A stretch of 64,000 nucleotides of DNA from Ooceraea biroi (taxonomy: Eukaryota; Arthropoda; Insecta; Hymenoptera; Formicidae): assembly GCF_003672135.1 (NCBI RefSeq), contig NC_039512.1, positions 16,384,874 to 16,448,873 on the forward strand, read 5' to 3'. Position 1 is the first letter of the stretch. Every line of letters begins with the position of its first letter. A program made the translations under genes and the position numbers. Of the stretch, positions 27,203 through 38,404 are shown piece by piece. A model generated the notes under the pieces. That model saw only the letters and a list, made by a program, of their open reading frames with translations, did no database searches and had not been told where the DNA came from.

Positions 27203-28062
27203 GGTAATTATGTACTTTAACGGACCCAGCCCCGATGACCTTGACCTTGACATGTGTTGTCAAGGTCACCCTCCTGAGTGACCTTGAAGAAGTTTCAGCC
27301 GTCGCTCGTTGTTTGTTAAAAAGTTATAAACAAGGAAAGTTTAATGATTTCGCACGAATTTTTAGCTGTCCACGTGAAGCAAGAACATGATACTGACATA
27401 TATTGCAAAGGTTACCTTCCCGAATAACCCGCACTAGGTTTTAGTCGTCGATCGTTGTTTATGAAAAAGTTATTAACAAAAGAAGTTTCGAAAATATAGT
27501 AGTTGTTTTGAAAGAATATTGAATATTGAAAGATATAAACGACGAATATGTATATGAACGAAGAAAGGAAAGTCATTTAAAGCAGTGAATTGTTAATATA
27601 TAGAACAGTTTCTTTTAATATAAGTACAAAGTATTCTTCACTTTAACCAAAAGCACAAACAGTTAAATACAAAGTATTCTCTGCTTTAACTTAACCTAAC
27701 CTAACCTAAGCTAAAATTCCATCAAATATACTCTTTCGTAAACGTATATGGTATCGTAAAATTATGCTTTATTCATTAAACATTTTTGTTAATAACTTTT
27801 TAACAAACAACGAGCGAAGGGTGAAACCTAGTGCGGGTTATTCAGGAAGGTGACCTTTGTAATATGTGTCAAACTCAAGTCCTTGCTTCGCGTGGACAGC
27901 TGAAAATTCGTGCGAAATTATTAAACTTCTTTTGTTAATAACTTTTTAATAAACAACGAGCGACGGCTGAAACTTCTTCAAGGTCACTCAGGAGGGTGAC
28001 CTTGACAACACATGTCAAGGTCAAGGTCATCGGGGCTGGGTCCGTTAAAGTACATAATTACC
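27203..28062. mobile_element. Fold-back element with ~280-bp inverted arms
   Basis: GGTAATTATGTACTTTAACG at the left end recurs inverted at the right end. The arms (about 27203-27485 and 27790-28062) match in order through blocks such as the AAGGTCACCCTCCTGAGTGA region, CGCTCGTTGTTTGTTAA and CGTGGACAGCTGAAAATTCG-like sequence. Each arm holds two diverged ~130-bp sub-repeats. The ~300-bp centre has no coding frame but contains a short CCTAA run. No convincing target duplication was found. Confidence 0.85.
27688..27712. repeat. Short interstitial TTAGG-type repeat
   Basis: Three consecutive CCTAA units, plus degenerate neighbours, equal TTAGG on the other strand, the common insect telomere unit. 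They lie in the loop of the fold-back element. Confidence 0.6.
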
Positions 28063-28136
28063 AAAAATATTATTCTGCACACATGATGACCGTTTATTTG
28101 TGATTCTTATAATAAATGATTCCAAGTCAATAAATA

Positions 28137-29423
28137 TTGGGTTGTTCGGAAAGTTATTTCGTTTTTTCAAGGAAAAATGAAAGGCGGTTTTTTCATATTT
28201 AGAATAAATTTTATTCAGTGATGTATTGGCCATTTTGTTCCACTACCTTTCGCCATCTTTCTGGCAACTTTAAGATTCCACGCTCATAGAAGTCCTTCTC
28301 CTTATTGACAAAAAATTGAAGCAAGTGATTTTTGACGCCTTCATTTGAATCGAAGATTACATTGTTCAAAGAATTTTGTAGAGACCGGAACAAATGGTAA
28401 TTGGATGGTGCCAGATCAGGAGAGTATGGTGAGTGTGGTAGCACATCCCATCCAAGCTGTAAAAGCTTCTGGCGAGCGACCAAACTTGTGTGTGGTCTGG
28501 CATTGTCGTGATGGAATACGACACCTTTCCTATTCGCCAATTCTGGTCGCTTCTGCTTGATGGCAGCATCCAATTCATCCAGCTGACGACAATACACTTT
28601 CGAATCAATCGTCTGGTTGCTTGGTAGTAGCTCGAAAAATACGATTCCCTTCCAATCCCACCATACAGAAAGCATGATCTTCTTTTGATGAATATCTGCC
28701 TTGGATGTCGATTGAGCAGGTTCATCTTGCCTGGACCATGATCGTTTTCGCTCAACATTGTTGTAAACAATCAATTTTTCATCTCCAGTTATGATTCGCT
28801 TCAAAAATGGTTCATTTTCTTCACGTTTCAACGATGAATCGCAGATGGTAATGCATCGAATCAAGTCAATTTCCTTTAAATTGTGTGGAACCCAAATATC
28901 GAGCTTTGAAACGAATCCAAGGCGTTTCAAATGATCGTAAACGGTCGAATTCGATAAATTTAACTTTTCAGCAATTTCGCGTGTTGCTATGCGACGGTTT
29001 GCATCCACCAGAGCCTTTATTTTCTCGTCATCAGCTTTAATTGGCCGACCTGAACGTGGTGCATCTTTCAAATCGAAATTTCCAGTACGAAATTTCGAAA
29101 ACCAATTCTGACACTGACGTTCACTCAATACATCTTCTCCGTACACGGCACACAATTTTTTTCTCGCTTGCACTGCATTTTTACCCTTTCGGTAGTAAAA
29201 AAACAAAATATTACGAAAATGCTCACTTTGATTTTCCATGTTTGATGTGATGCCAAAAAAAATTACTTGACAGATCGCAACACGATAAAATACTAAATGA
29301 CGTCTGAAATGTCAGTTGTCAAAATATAAAACGAATTTGCCGCTTAGAGTAAGGTTAAGTATCGAGGAACGTGACTAACGACATCTCTTTGTGAAAAACG
29401 AAATTACTTTCCGAACAACCCAA
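28137..29423 (-). mobile_element. Full-length mariner element, TA-flanked
   Basis: The 1287-bp element has terminal inverted repeats of about 28 bp starting TTGGGTTGTTCGGAAAGT, and TA target duplications at 28135-28136 and 29424-29425. Length, ends and single transposase frame are those of a complete mariner. The two ends differ at only a few positions, which suggests a fairly young insertion. The terminus resembles that of the mellifera group, which I know only from memory. Confidence 0.95.
28211..29239 (-). CDS. Mariner transposase, uninterrupted but D,D34N
   Basis: An unbroken 342-residue frame starts at ATG 29237-29239, the usual size for mariner transposase (~345). Residues ~1-110 form the paired helix-turn-helix DNA-binding region (QCQNWFSKF, DAPRSGRP, ATREIAEKLNLSNSTVYDHL). 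The WVPHNL linker motif follows. The catalytic domain has TGDEK (Asp153) and HHDNARPH (Asp245). The third acidic residue, expected 34 residues after Asp245 in SPDLAPSDYHLF, is Asn280 here; codon AAT is read at 28402-28400 on the minus strand. A single G-to-A change from GAT explains it. Family knowledge predicts loss or strong reduction of strand cleavage, with DNA binding probably kept. Confidence 0.96.
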   Translation of the reverse strand: MENQSEHFRNILFFYYRKGKNAVQARKKLCAVYGEDVLSERQCQNWFSKFRTGNFDLKDAPRSGRPIKADDEKIKALVDANRRIATREIAEKLNLSNSTVYDHLKRLGFVSKLDIWVPHNLKEIDLIRCITICDSSLKREENEPFLKRIITGDEKLIVYNNVERKRSWSRQDEPAQSTSKADIHQKKIMLSVWWDWKGIVFFELLPSNQTIDSKVYCRQLDELDAAIKQKRPELANRKGVVFHHDNARPHTSLVARQKLLQLGWDVLPHSPYSPDLAPSNYHLFRSLQNSLNNVIFDSNEGVKNHLLQFFVNKEKDFYERGILKLPERWRKVVEQNGQYITE

Positions 29424-29478
29424 TACATGTCTGATGTTTTTTCAAAAGCTTTATCATCATTTTTCAGACGCTACTACA

Positions 29479-30438
29479 ATGGCACCGCTATTGCTGCTGA
29501 TATCCATAATCGGATCTGTACTGGCAAATCCTTTTCCGAATACATTGGACAATCGATTAGTCTCTCAAGTTCAAAATGCGCTTTTGCTCGTTGCAAACAA
29601 TCGTTCCAATAATATGACGGATGAAAATCTGAATAGCAAAGATGATACGACAGAAAATACAACGTTATCAATCCTGAAGCACACGGCCGATCGCCTTAAA
29701 GTTTCTAATCCAGTGACACATGACGAATCGGCGAAGAAAACGACGCAAAGACGCAAGCATAAGGCCATATTCGTAAACTACTCTTTGGAACCGCGTGTCT
29801 CGCATTATCCAAAGAATTTGCCTGCGTATGAAGTCGATTACAACGATAACTCCGAGATTACAGCAAAGGATAAATTAAGGGAGTCTAAACGGTACCGAGA
29901 GAGCGACATTTTTTATATCCGACTTCCGCCGACTCCATACATGTTCGTGCCCGGCCTTGGATACGTCTCGCAACCACCTACGTATTCAACCGCCGCCTTA
30001 AAGCCCCAGTTGGCTCTTGTACCCCAACTGCTTCACCTACCCCATGCGAGACCGACGCAACCGGCACAACTTCAATTGGCGCCTCAGCAGATTACCAATC
30101 CCTTAATCAAGCTGCCCATAGACTTCGTAAGTAACGGCAAACCCACGTCTGTCTACGAATGGCACAAGAAGTCTACTAAGAAGCCGATCGACAGCCCGAT
30201 CATGAACTTGGACAGTTTTGTAAGCAACGGTAAGCCGACTTCCATCTATCAGTGGCCATCGAACCTCAAGCCGATAAAGAGACCGGATGATTCGCTTAAT
30301 AGCCTCGATTTGGGACCCTATGCTTTCAACGGCAAACTGACTAGCGTATATTTGCTTGGACCAGACGGTTCTTCTTCGATGCACCAGCCCATCAGATACC
30401 CTGATTATCAAGATAATATTCGAAATATGTATTATTGA
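29479..30438 (+). CDS. Secreted NGKP-repeat protein A, function unknown
   Basis: The single coding exon begins after an acceptor (TTTTTCAG ending at 29467). ATG at 29479 in ACAATGG context gives 319 residues with a clear signal peptide (MAPLLLLISIIGSVLA). The mature part is basic and proline-rich. Three spaced motifs recur near residues 219, 250 and 284: DFVSNGKPTSVYEW, SFVSNGKPTSIYQW and the divergent YAFNGKLTSVYLL. Around residue 150 a SDIFYIRLPPTPY segment is followed by a Pro/Gln/Leu-rich stretch. A related protein sits on the other strand at 33377-34361. It is probably extracellular, for example cuticular or secretory, but no known domain is recognised. Upstream non-coding exons are likely but not located. 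An in-frame ATG at 29434 would lie before the acceptor and bury the signal peptide, so it is not preferred. Confidence 0.8.
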   Translation: MAPLLLLISIIGSVLANPFPNTLDNRLVSQVQNALLLVANNRSNNMTDENLNSKDDTTENTTLSILKHTADRLKVSNPVTHDESAKKTTQRRKHKAIFVNYSLEPRVSHYPKNLPAYEVDYNDNSEITAKDKLRESKRYRESDIFYIRLPPTPYMFVPGLGYVSQPPTYSTAALKPQLALVPQLLHLPHARPTQPAQLQLAPQQITNPLIKLPIDFVSNGKPTSVYEWHKKSTKKPIDSPIMNLDSFVSNGKPTSIYQWPSNLKPIKRPDDSLNSLDLGPYAFNGKLTSVYLLGPDGSSSMHQPIRYPDYQDNIRNMYY

Positions 30439-32916
30439 TTTTATACCGAGTGCATCGAGTATCCACGGTTGAAATTAATCGGAATGATAAAATGGATTTG
30501 TAATATTAGGACAGATGTAACAAGTGATATAAGTGATTTGTGAGCTGTGAGTTCAAATGTGTGGGACAATAGTTATATATAAATCTTGAACGATCTAAGC
30601 GAATCTAAGCATGATAAAAATTAAGTTTGCAATTATCCTGCACAATGATAATAATGTCGTATAAACGTGTGTGTACATGTGCGTGATATGAAAATATGTA
30701 CGTATACATTAATTTCACAGACACACCACATACTTTTAAATTTTAAACGTACGCGTTTTTTAAACGTACAAAATATAGAATAATATGTAATGTAGCTTTA
30801 AGATATTTATTTTTTCTTGTATGTATTAAATATGTATGTATGTGTATAAGTAAATAATCCTTGTTTGTTATAAAAATTCACAATGTTTAAAATAATATTT
30901 TATTCTATGTTATTTAACATTATTTATTTGAACGCGATATTTGCAATCCTGTATATTAGTGAAATATACATGATGTTAAGTTTTTTAAAGGAAATTATTG
31001 TTTCCAGTATAATTTTATTCACAATAGTGATATATAGTCATGATAATGATAAGTATTGATGTTAGCAACAAAGAGCGAAAAGCACGCTATTTCGTATGCT
31101 TCGTTCCTCATATGCAGCATTAATATCGCTTTTATTCTTTTAAGTGCATATATTACATAAGTACATAAATTTAACTTTTTTATGTATTTTTACATATTTA
31201 TATAAGTACATAAATTTATCTATTTGTAAAATAAAAAATATGAAAGTATGGCAAATCTTGCGATATATAATGGAAAAATATAAAATATAATAATATTTAA
31301 TTTCCTACCTCCCGACCGTTCGATATTGCTTTATCTTTGTTCCTCGTTATTTTGTTGCAATTTATAATAAAATATTTTTCTTCATATTTCATGGAAAACT
31401 GTAGGATGGTATCATGCGAAGACAATTAATTTACACAAAACAAGTATTATTTTAAAACACGTTCTCGTTAGTCTTCAAACTTATACAGTCAGTTCCTAAA
31501 AGTTGTCCTGGAAGCAAACGCCTGATCGTCACCACCGCCACGTCCGTTGCTCACAGATATTAAAGTAAATGCGCCATAACGGGTTGCGAGTGGTTCTCAT
31601 TCAAACGCAAAGTGGTCGAACAAGATCGTAAACAGAAATAAGTAGGTACATTAGATTTTTTCCGCACCATCTTATCAAATTACATAAGAATGACCAATAT
31701 CAGAAATATCAATAATCTTTTTTTAATTATAGTCCACGAGTCTGTTCCTTATTAATAAAGATAGAGAGAGAGAGAGGGGGAGTCTATATTCTTTGTTATA
31801 ATACTCATTACAGTTTAGAGCGCTGTTTTATTATGACTTATAATATACATATAAATATAAAAAAAATGTGTCGACAAAAATCGTGATATTGATGCACATA
31901 GAAAAATTCATATAAAAAACATATATTGTTCAGTCTTCATTAAAAGACTCCGCCCATGATTATGCGGAATCGTATTACATTGTGTGTGTGTGTGTGTGTC
32001 GCATGCTGCGTGCGTGTCATTGAAAATTTAATGTATTTAACACCACAAACCAATCATGCACAGTACATGTACTCATCATATGACAAATGCGTAAAAGTAG
32101 TATATTTTCGTTATAAAAATATATCATATATTTTATATAGTTGCTTATATAGCAGCAGGGAGAATATAGAATTAATAATTCCGCATTGAAAACGTCTCAG
32201 AGATTCCGAAAGAATCCGATTGGATGTGACATTTTATACATAAATTTCAAAGATTAAAAAATAGATTAAAAAAGTAATAAAAACTTTAAGGAACTTCTAA
32301 TTTAGAACTCTGGAGGGAGGTATTAGCTTTCATATTGTATATCATTGTAGCATTATAGATCAGCATCATAAAAATATATATAATGCTGGTTTAACAAAGT
32401 AGAGATATATAGGATCTCCACGTATTTCTTCATTTGTTATTCATTATTTAAATCTTATTTAAATAAAAAAGCAAGTGGATAAAGAAATTACTTCATACGT
32501 AACATGATTTATCGTTACGTATATATGATTTGTTTGATATTTACGAGTTTTTAAATATACTAGCTTTTCACACACGTTACATACAAAGCATTTAATTATA
32601 GATTAATCGAAGTACAATACTATCATATTTTAATAACTAATAGTTTATAAAATGTAATGGAAAATGATAATTTAAATACAATACTTTCGTGGAAACATGT
32701 GTTTTCGGAATTCCTTATTCACTTGTTTCTTCGTAGTTTCTTCATAAAAATTCATATAAATTCGCTTATTCAATAATGCAAATACAAATGGCCCATCTGT
32801 GATTTCTTCATGGAATGAATAAAATATGATATCATAAAATCGAACATATACATGAACAAAAGTAGTTATCATCATCAAAAATTACGACAAGATTTACATT
32901 TGTATTTGTAACATTT
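30439..32916. other. 3' UTR and intergenic region
   Basis: AT-rich sequence with no gene. It holds a GA run near 31761-31778, a GT run near 31981-31999 and probable 3' UTR of protein A in its first few hundred bases. Confidence 0.45.
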
Positions 32917-33104
32917 ATTGAGTCAGTTAAAATGTTCGGTTCAATTTTGCAAATCAATTTACATGTAATACGGACGACAATGTTGAATGTCTGCATCATA
33001 GACGATGATGATTACTTCATTTTGATGAATGATTTGTTCCTACTAGATTTAATGAAATAAAATTTGACGCAAAAATCGAATCGAAACTTTTTAACTGACT
33101 CAAT
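32917..33104. mobile_element. Small MITE with ~35-bp inverted repeats
   Basis: ATTGAGTCAGTTAAAATGTT at the left matches the inverse of the right end (ATTGAGTCAGTTAAAAAGTT) and continues with mismatches to TTTTGC. The whole unit is about 188 bp and non-coding. Confidence 0.75.
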
Positions 33105-33376
33105 GCTCAATACATCTCTTAAGCAACGTGATACAATAATCTATATATTTATAACAAAACTGAAATAGTTTGTAGTGTGCACATAGGCTCGAATAAAAAT
33201 AATCATGTGTGATAAAAAGCTTCGTTTCTTTCTCTTCCTTTTTTCTCTTCTCTATTCTATCATTGTCCATTTCTAGGACGTTATTTATTTCTGTATAAAC
33301 AGAATGCTAGGTATCCGCTTAAGTTAACAGGTTCGCGGGCCATTTAAAATTGCGTGTAATTAAATGAATAGTCGAA

Positions 33377-34361
33377 TTAAGGCAGGAGAGGATGATAATA
33401 TACTGGCTTGCGGCTTTTCTCCATAATATAGAAAGCCTTGGGTTTGCCATTTCCAGAGAAGTTCTTATGAATGCTGTTGGAACCTATCTTAGTAGCAATT
33501 GGCGCATAATACGACATGGCAGCTTTCTTTCGATGCTTCTTTATCTTCGGCGCAGCGTTTCTTGAGCCGTGAAGTTCGTTAGTTAGGCGGATCCTGTGCA
33601 TGCTCAGATCGTCCAGTCTATATGTCTTGTCAGTAACATCGTTGCCGCTTTTCTTCGTCAGCTCAAACTTAACATTGTCATTGTCAGAATAATTAAGTAT
33701 CTTATCGTTATTTCTGACATGTTTCGTCGCTGGTGTCTTTTGACGAGGTTGAAGTTTGTCATTAGTAGCGTGCTCATAATTCTTGTTGGCTTGTTGGACA
33801 TCGAGAGGGTAAAGTTTATTCAGCATGGTCCTTATAGAGGACGTCTGCTGTTGCATCTTCATATCCTCCAATTTTTTTCTAGTTTGATCGATTTTCAGTT
33901 GATTCAACTGCAGGCGTTTCTTTTCTGTTAGCTTTTTCACGACCGGTAAGTTCCAGTGGTATATTTTGGCAGGCTTACCGTTCCCTTGGAATCCAACTGG
34001 GAAATTCGGACCAGTCTTGGTTACTTTATCATCGTTAACGGATTTGTGGGGCTTCGTAATAGTATAGTACGGAGGACTGGCCGGAAGCTTCACAATGTAA
34101 ACGTGGCTGTCGCGATGTCCGTGACGACGGCTGTAAGGCTGATGGTGACGTGTTTGCAAGCTGAACCTTGGTGGTTCGGGCCCAGCCAACCGCTTCTTGT
34201 GATGTCCATCGGGTATTTGAAGAGGCGCCAATCCCAGTCGATTTAAGATTGCTGCGTTGCTTGTGTGAACAGTTTCAAAACTAGACAAATTCTCCTCGGA
34301 GGTAATCGCCATGCCAAAACCACTGGATAACAGCAGCAGCAACCCAACTAAACAATATAAT
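33377..34361 (-). CDS. Secreted NGKP-repeat protein B (first exon not found)
   Basis: The main coding exon runs from an acceptor (GTTTCAG just above 34361) to the stop at 33377 and gives 328 codons after one base that completes a split codon. It opens with LYCLVGLLLLLSSGFGMA, most of a signal peptide, so a short upstream exon must supply the initiator Met. I could not place that exon. The protein is Lys- and His-rich. Shared features with protein A are SHVYIVKLPASPPYY (compare SDIFYIRLPPTPY) and two NGKP motifs, GFQGNGKPAKIYHW (near 33980) and NFSGNGKPKAFYIM (near 33450). The two genes are tail to tail, about 2.9 kb apart, and look like diverged paralogues. The function is unknown; both look secreted. 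Confidence 0.75.
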
Positions 34362-34423
34362 CTGAAACAAAAATTGTATATATGTATTCAACTATATAAT
34401 ATACTATATAATATACACATTGT

Positions 34424-34600
34424 GGTCCATAAATTTTGAGACAGGATTAATATAAAATAAAACACCAGAATAATATTTAAAAATTTCTTTTTTTTCAAAA
34501 TAGTCTTAAGTGAATAGAAATTTTTGAATAGAAATACCAGCAACGCGTTATCCTCTTTGTCGCATGTTTGGGCGCGTTGCTACGAGATACGCCTTCCACC
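34424..34600. mobile_element. Decayed Tc1/mariner-like terminus
   Basis: The sequence from TGTGGTCCATAAATTTTGAG through an ACACCAGAATAATATTTAAA-like block parallels the left end of the remnant at 18634 in the same order. No coding part survives with confidence. Confidence 0.6.
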
Positions 34601-35168
34601 GTGTCTAAAGCACTCTGCTTATTATTCCGCTCGATGTACGAAATGCGCTCTAATTTGCTAATTTTTATTTATAACTCTTCAATTATTACAAAGGTCGCGA
34701 AACGATACAGGACTTTTCGATTCAACTCAACACATATTACTTCTCCATACGAGCGTTGGCTAAAACTTTACCGGACGCTCTGTCTATAGAATTATAACAA
34801 AAGTCTGTTTTGTTACAATTCTACACTCACACACTTTTATCACAATTTGTTTTATATGTATTTAAGTTGGATGGAACGGTTTTTGCTCTGTTTTATAGTA
34901 TCTTGGCTGTATAATCTCATGCATTGATCCTCCGCATAGTATAATATTTGACGAATCTACTACAACAGTTCCTTTAAAGATTGCTGAAATTTCACGGTGA
35001 ATCACCGACCGTTTAATTTGATGCGCCAACTGATACGCCTATTAGCGTTAATTAATTGTAATAACAACATTTCTATGTGAAAAATTTTCATTAATTAACT
35101 AGTAAAATTATTATACATGAGCTTTAAATATCGTCTCGCTTTACCATAAATACGTGACAATAATTTCC

Positions 35169-35896
35169 TTAAGGGGGGAGCCTGCTTTAGAACGTTGAAA
35201 ATAAGGTATAATTTTACGAATTTTTTTGGAGAAACTATACAGCGGATCATTATAAAATTTTGATGCATTTATTAGTACATGTTTAAAGATAAAAAAAATT
35301 ATTTTTTGATTTGAATATATCGCCTGTAGAGGTCGTCCTGGAGGCATCTTAGTGCAGCCGGCATTGTAAATTGGTGAGCATTCTCCTGCCTCCAAATTTC
35401 ATCCAAACTGAAAAATTGAAATATTTTCTCGTTATTTATGAATTCCCATCGTCGATGAACCTTTAATATTCATAAAAACATTAAGTTAAACAATTACTTT
35501 TGCATGAAAAAGTTCAACAACTTTGCCTAAAAATCGTACTTTTGTGTTCTAAGCTCCACCATTTTGGCACTTTTCAACTTTTTTCTTCTCTCTTTGGTTC
35601 ATCGACGATGGGAATTCATAAATAACGAGAAGATATTTCAATTTTTCAGTTTAGACGAAATTTGGAGGCAGGAGAATGCTCAGCAATTTGCAATGCCGGC
35701 GACGCGGCTGCACTAAGATTTCTCCAGGACGACCTCTACAAGCGATATATTCAAATAAAAAAATAATTTTTTTTATCTTTAAACATGTACTAATAAATGC
35801 ATCAAAGTTTTATAATGATCCGCTGTATAGTTTCTCGAAAAACAATTCGTAAAATATACCTTATTTTCAGCGTTCTAAAGCAGGCTCCCCCCTTAA
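35169..35896. mobile_element. TTAA-flanked fold-back element, ~290-bp arms
   Basis: The termini GGGGGGAGCCTGCTTTAGAA and their inverse are flanked on both sides by TTAA. The arms at about 35173-35461 and 35596-35892 match almost throughout, leaving a 134-bp centre. TTAA duplication is characteristic of piggyBac-type transposition, so this may be a non-autonomous derivative; no transposase frame is present. Confidence 0.9.
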
Positions 35897-38065
35897 TGTA
35901 TCGCTACGCTCCACTGATTTATGTTTTATAGCTATATAATTTGATAATTTTGAAAAAGAAATCATTTGTCAGCAGGCAAAGCCGGATCAGTGTGAACTCG
36001 TCTCGCTAAACGGGTGCTCACAACTCAGAGACTGGAATCCTGGATAAGCCGCGTAATTGGCTCCGGAGTGGATCCGGAGACCAAGCCTTCTCGCGTGAGT
36101 AATGCAGCGTTGCCAATACCGAAACTCTACTATCGGATTTAGGAGAGAAATGTTCATAAATTATTCTAAATATCCGCAACGAAACATAGCACAAGCAGTG
36201 ATCGAAAAAGGTTGACAAGTACGAAGCATCATTGTTCTAAACGGTCTTCTTACAAGTTGGCCTCGATCGTATAAGGAAGTATGAACGCTCTCAAGGATCT
36301 CGTCTTCATACATACCATTTTCTATTCTGCTCCTATTCATCCGCATGCAAGTTGCGACCGCATTCTTTTAAGAATGCGGTTTCGCAAGAAACTGATAAAG
36401 AACGTAAAATGCTGAGACCAAGCTAATACTAGAAAATATATCGTTTAATTCCTGTTCAGTTATTTTTTTCAATTTTCGCATTTTTCTCAATTTCCAGTAA
36501 TTGTTTTGAAAAAAGAAACAACAGATATATAGTTTTTGGAATAGCGAGAAGCAACAGGGAATCCTGAAGATAGATCCTGAACACTCTGAACAGTCCATGT
36601 ACGTATATGCTATGTATGCTGTGCTGGAAAGCATAAACATGTAAAGTTTACGCTTCATTAAATACATGATTTAATATCTAAAAAGAGAAGTATTACATTC
36701 TGTTAACTTAAATCTTTTCCAGTAGTAAGTTGCTATTCACGGCTGTTCACAAGAAGTGTATTCAATAGAAAGAGGAACAGGAAGCAGAAGCACACTTATA
36801 CTTGTTCCTGCAGATTTCCATTCACGTTTTAAATGGAACTCGTGAGTATCTGTTGTGTTGAAAGCAATCATCAACAAGATTAATAACAACTATGGAATAA
36901 TTACAATTCAATAGAAAGTTAAGAAAGTACCATTATTATTTAAACATTCTTAAAGATTATAAAAATATTTATTTAAAAAATTATTAAATAAATTGTTAAT
37001 CATTCCTATTATATTAATAATAAAAAAGGGTATAATTAAAAACGGAAATATTGCATAAGAAATTTTTGGTATCGTTGAACAGTAAAACAATAAGAGAAAA
37101 AAGGAGCGAATGAAAAAAGAAAAAAAAAGAATAATACAAGAGATCTGATTGTGAAATAAGGAAACCAAATCAGGCAAGTAAAACTAGAAAGGCGAATAAA
37201 AATAAAATATTAAGTTTTACATTATTAATCACATTCAAAACGTCCATTTAATGTTTTTTCTTTTCTTTCTTTATTGCACTCTTTATTGCCTTTTTCTCAT
37301 TTACTTTTTCATTTATTTCAAGAATATTTTCTACATCATCTATTTTTTCTCTTTCTTGCAGGCTCTTTCTCACTGTAGATCTGATCGAACTGCGCTTGGT
37401 GCGAACGCAGTGCAAGAAAGAACTTGGTCATTGAACTTTCTGTGTGAACCTGACTGATTCTACTTACAAGGAAAAGGACGGAACTGTTCTTTACTCATGT
37501 GGATACACTTCGGATATATTATATAATCTGTGTAGAAATAATGATATATTTTTTAAATATTTTTAAGAATTAAACATGCACGTTGAAATCGTGAAATACA
37601 TTCTCTTTTTTTCTTTCTAAGCAAATATCGGCGAAGTAATAAGAAATATAAGAAAATATATTAAATAAAAGTTTTGAAGCTTACGTCTTTATCATAGACA
37701 ATAATGTCTAATCAGTTACAGTTTACCATTTCTTGCGAAAATGTTCTGCAATTTGTATCAAATTAGTTTTGCACAATAAGCGCAGTTTTATACAATGAAC
37801 GTGTGCCAATTGAAAATATGCATGCGAAATCTGTCCATAAAAAAAGCGAACTTTAGTAATTTATATTTATAACATTATTTAGTAATGGCGTGCTAATGAA
37901 AAGCGCTAACGTGACGCGAAACATCACATGCTGGTGAGACTACGTAGTGGAATTCTTTAGTATTATTCTGTCTCCAGTCACATCACGCTATGTTGCTCCG
38001 TTTACGATATACAGCTGCTTAAGTGAACTTGTGTTCGATGCCCGTGATGATTTTTTGATACTAGA
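35897..38065. other. Gene-free region
   Basis: No exon set recognised. A 10-bp stem with a 2-bp loop (CCGCATTCTT / AAGAATGCGG) lies near 36358-36379. About 37081-37360 is a purine-rich then pyrimidine-rich tract. Confidence 0.4.
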
Positions 38066-38404
38066 AACATGCTGCACCACAAAAATGCGCCCGCACACGC
38101 ATCGCTCTTTATCCGCGACTTTTTAGCGAAACGACCGTCGTTCTCCAACTCCTCCTGCTCACCCAACTTGGTCTCTGCAGATTTTTTCTTATTCTCTAAG
38201 CTGAAGTCGATCTTAAGGTCACCCCTCTCTCTCTCTCTCTCTCTCTGTGTGCGTGTGTGCGTGTGCGTATTCCCTAACCAGAAACTACTACAATAGTAGG
38301 AATCTGCGTACTGTACCAGAGAACGTGTTCTAGGAAACATTCCGACAGTGGACAAACGCTGGTGCATCAAGAATGGAGGAATACTTTGAAGAGGATAATT
38401 TTTA
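38066..38404 (+). mobile_element. Mariner-like transposase fragment, decayed
   Basis: The plus strand reads LHHKNAPAHASLF, then FLAKRP and SADFFLFSKLKS, which matches the HHDNAPAHTSL ... DFFLFPKLK region of mariner/SETMAR-type transposases. The middle catalytic Asp is replaced by Lys. A CT/GT microsatellite at about 38225-38268 has expanded inside the copy. Beyond it a RCIKNGGEYFEEDNF-like C-terminus remains. Confidence 0.8.

Noticed and set aside
27688..27712. True telomere or chromosome end
   Set aside because: Only about three TTAGG units are present, inside a fold-back element and surrounded by ordinary sequence.
28366..29250. Frames on both strands overlapping the mariner transposase
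   Set aside because: They are shadows of the transposase frame without any family resemblance.
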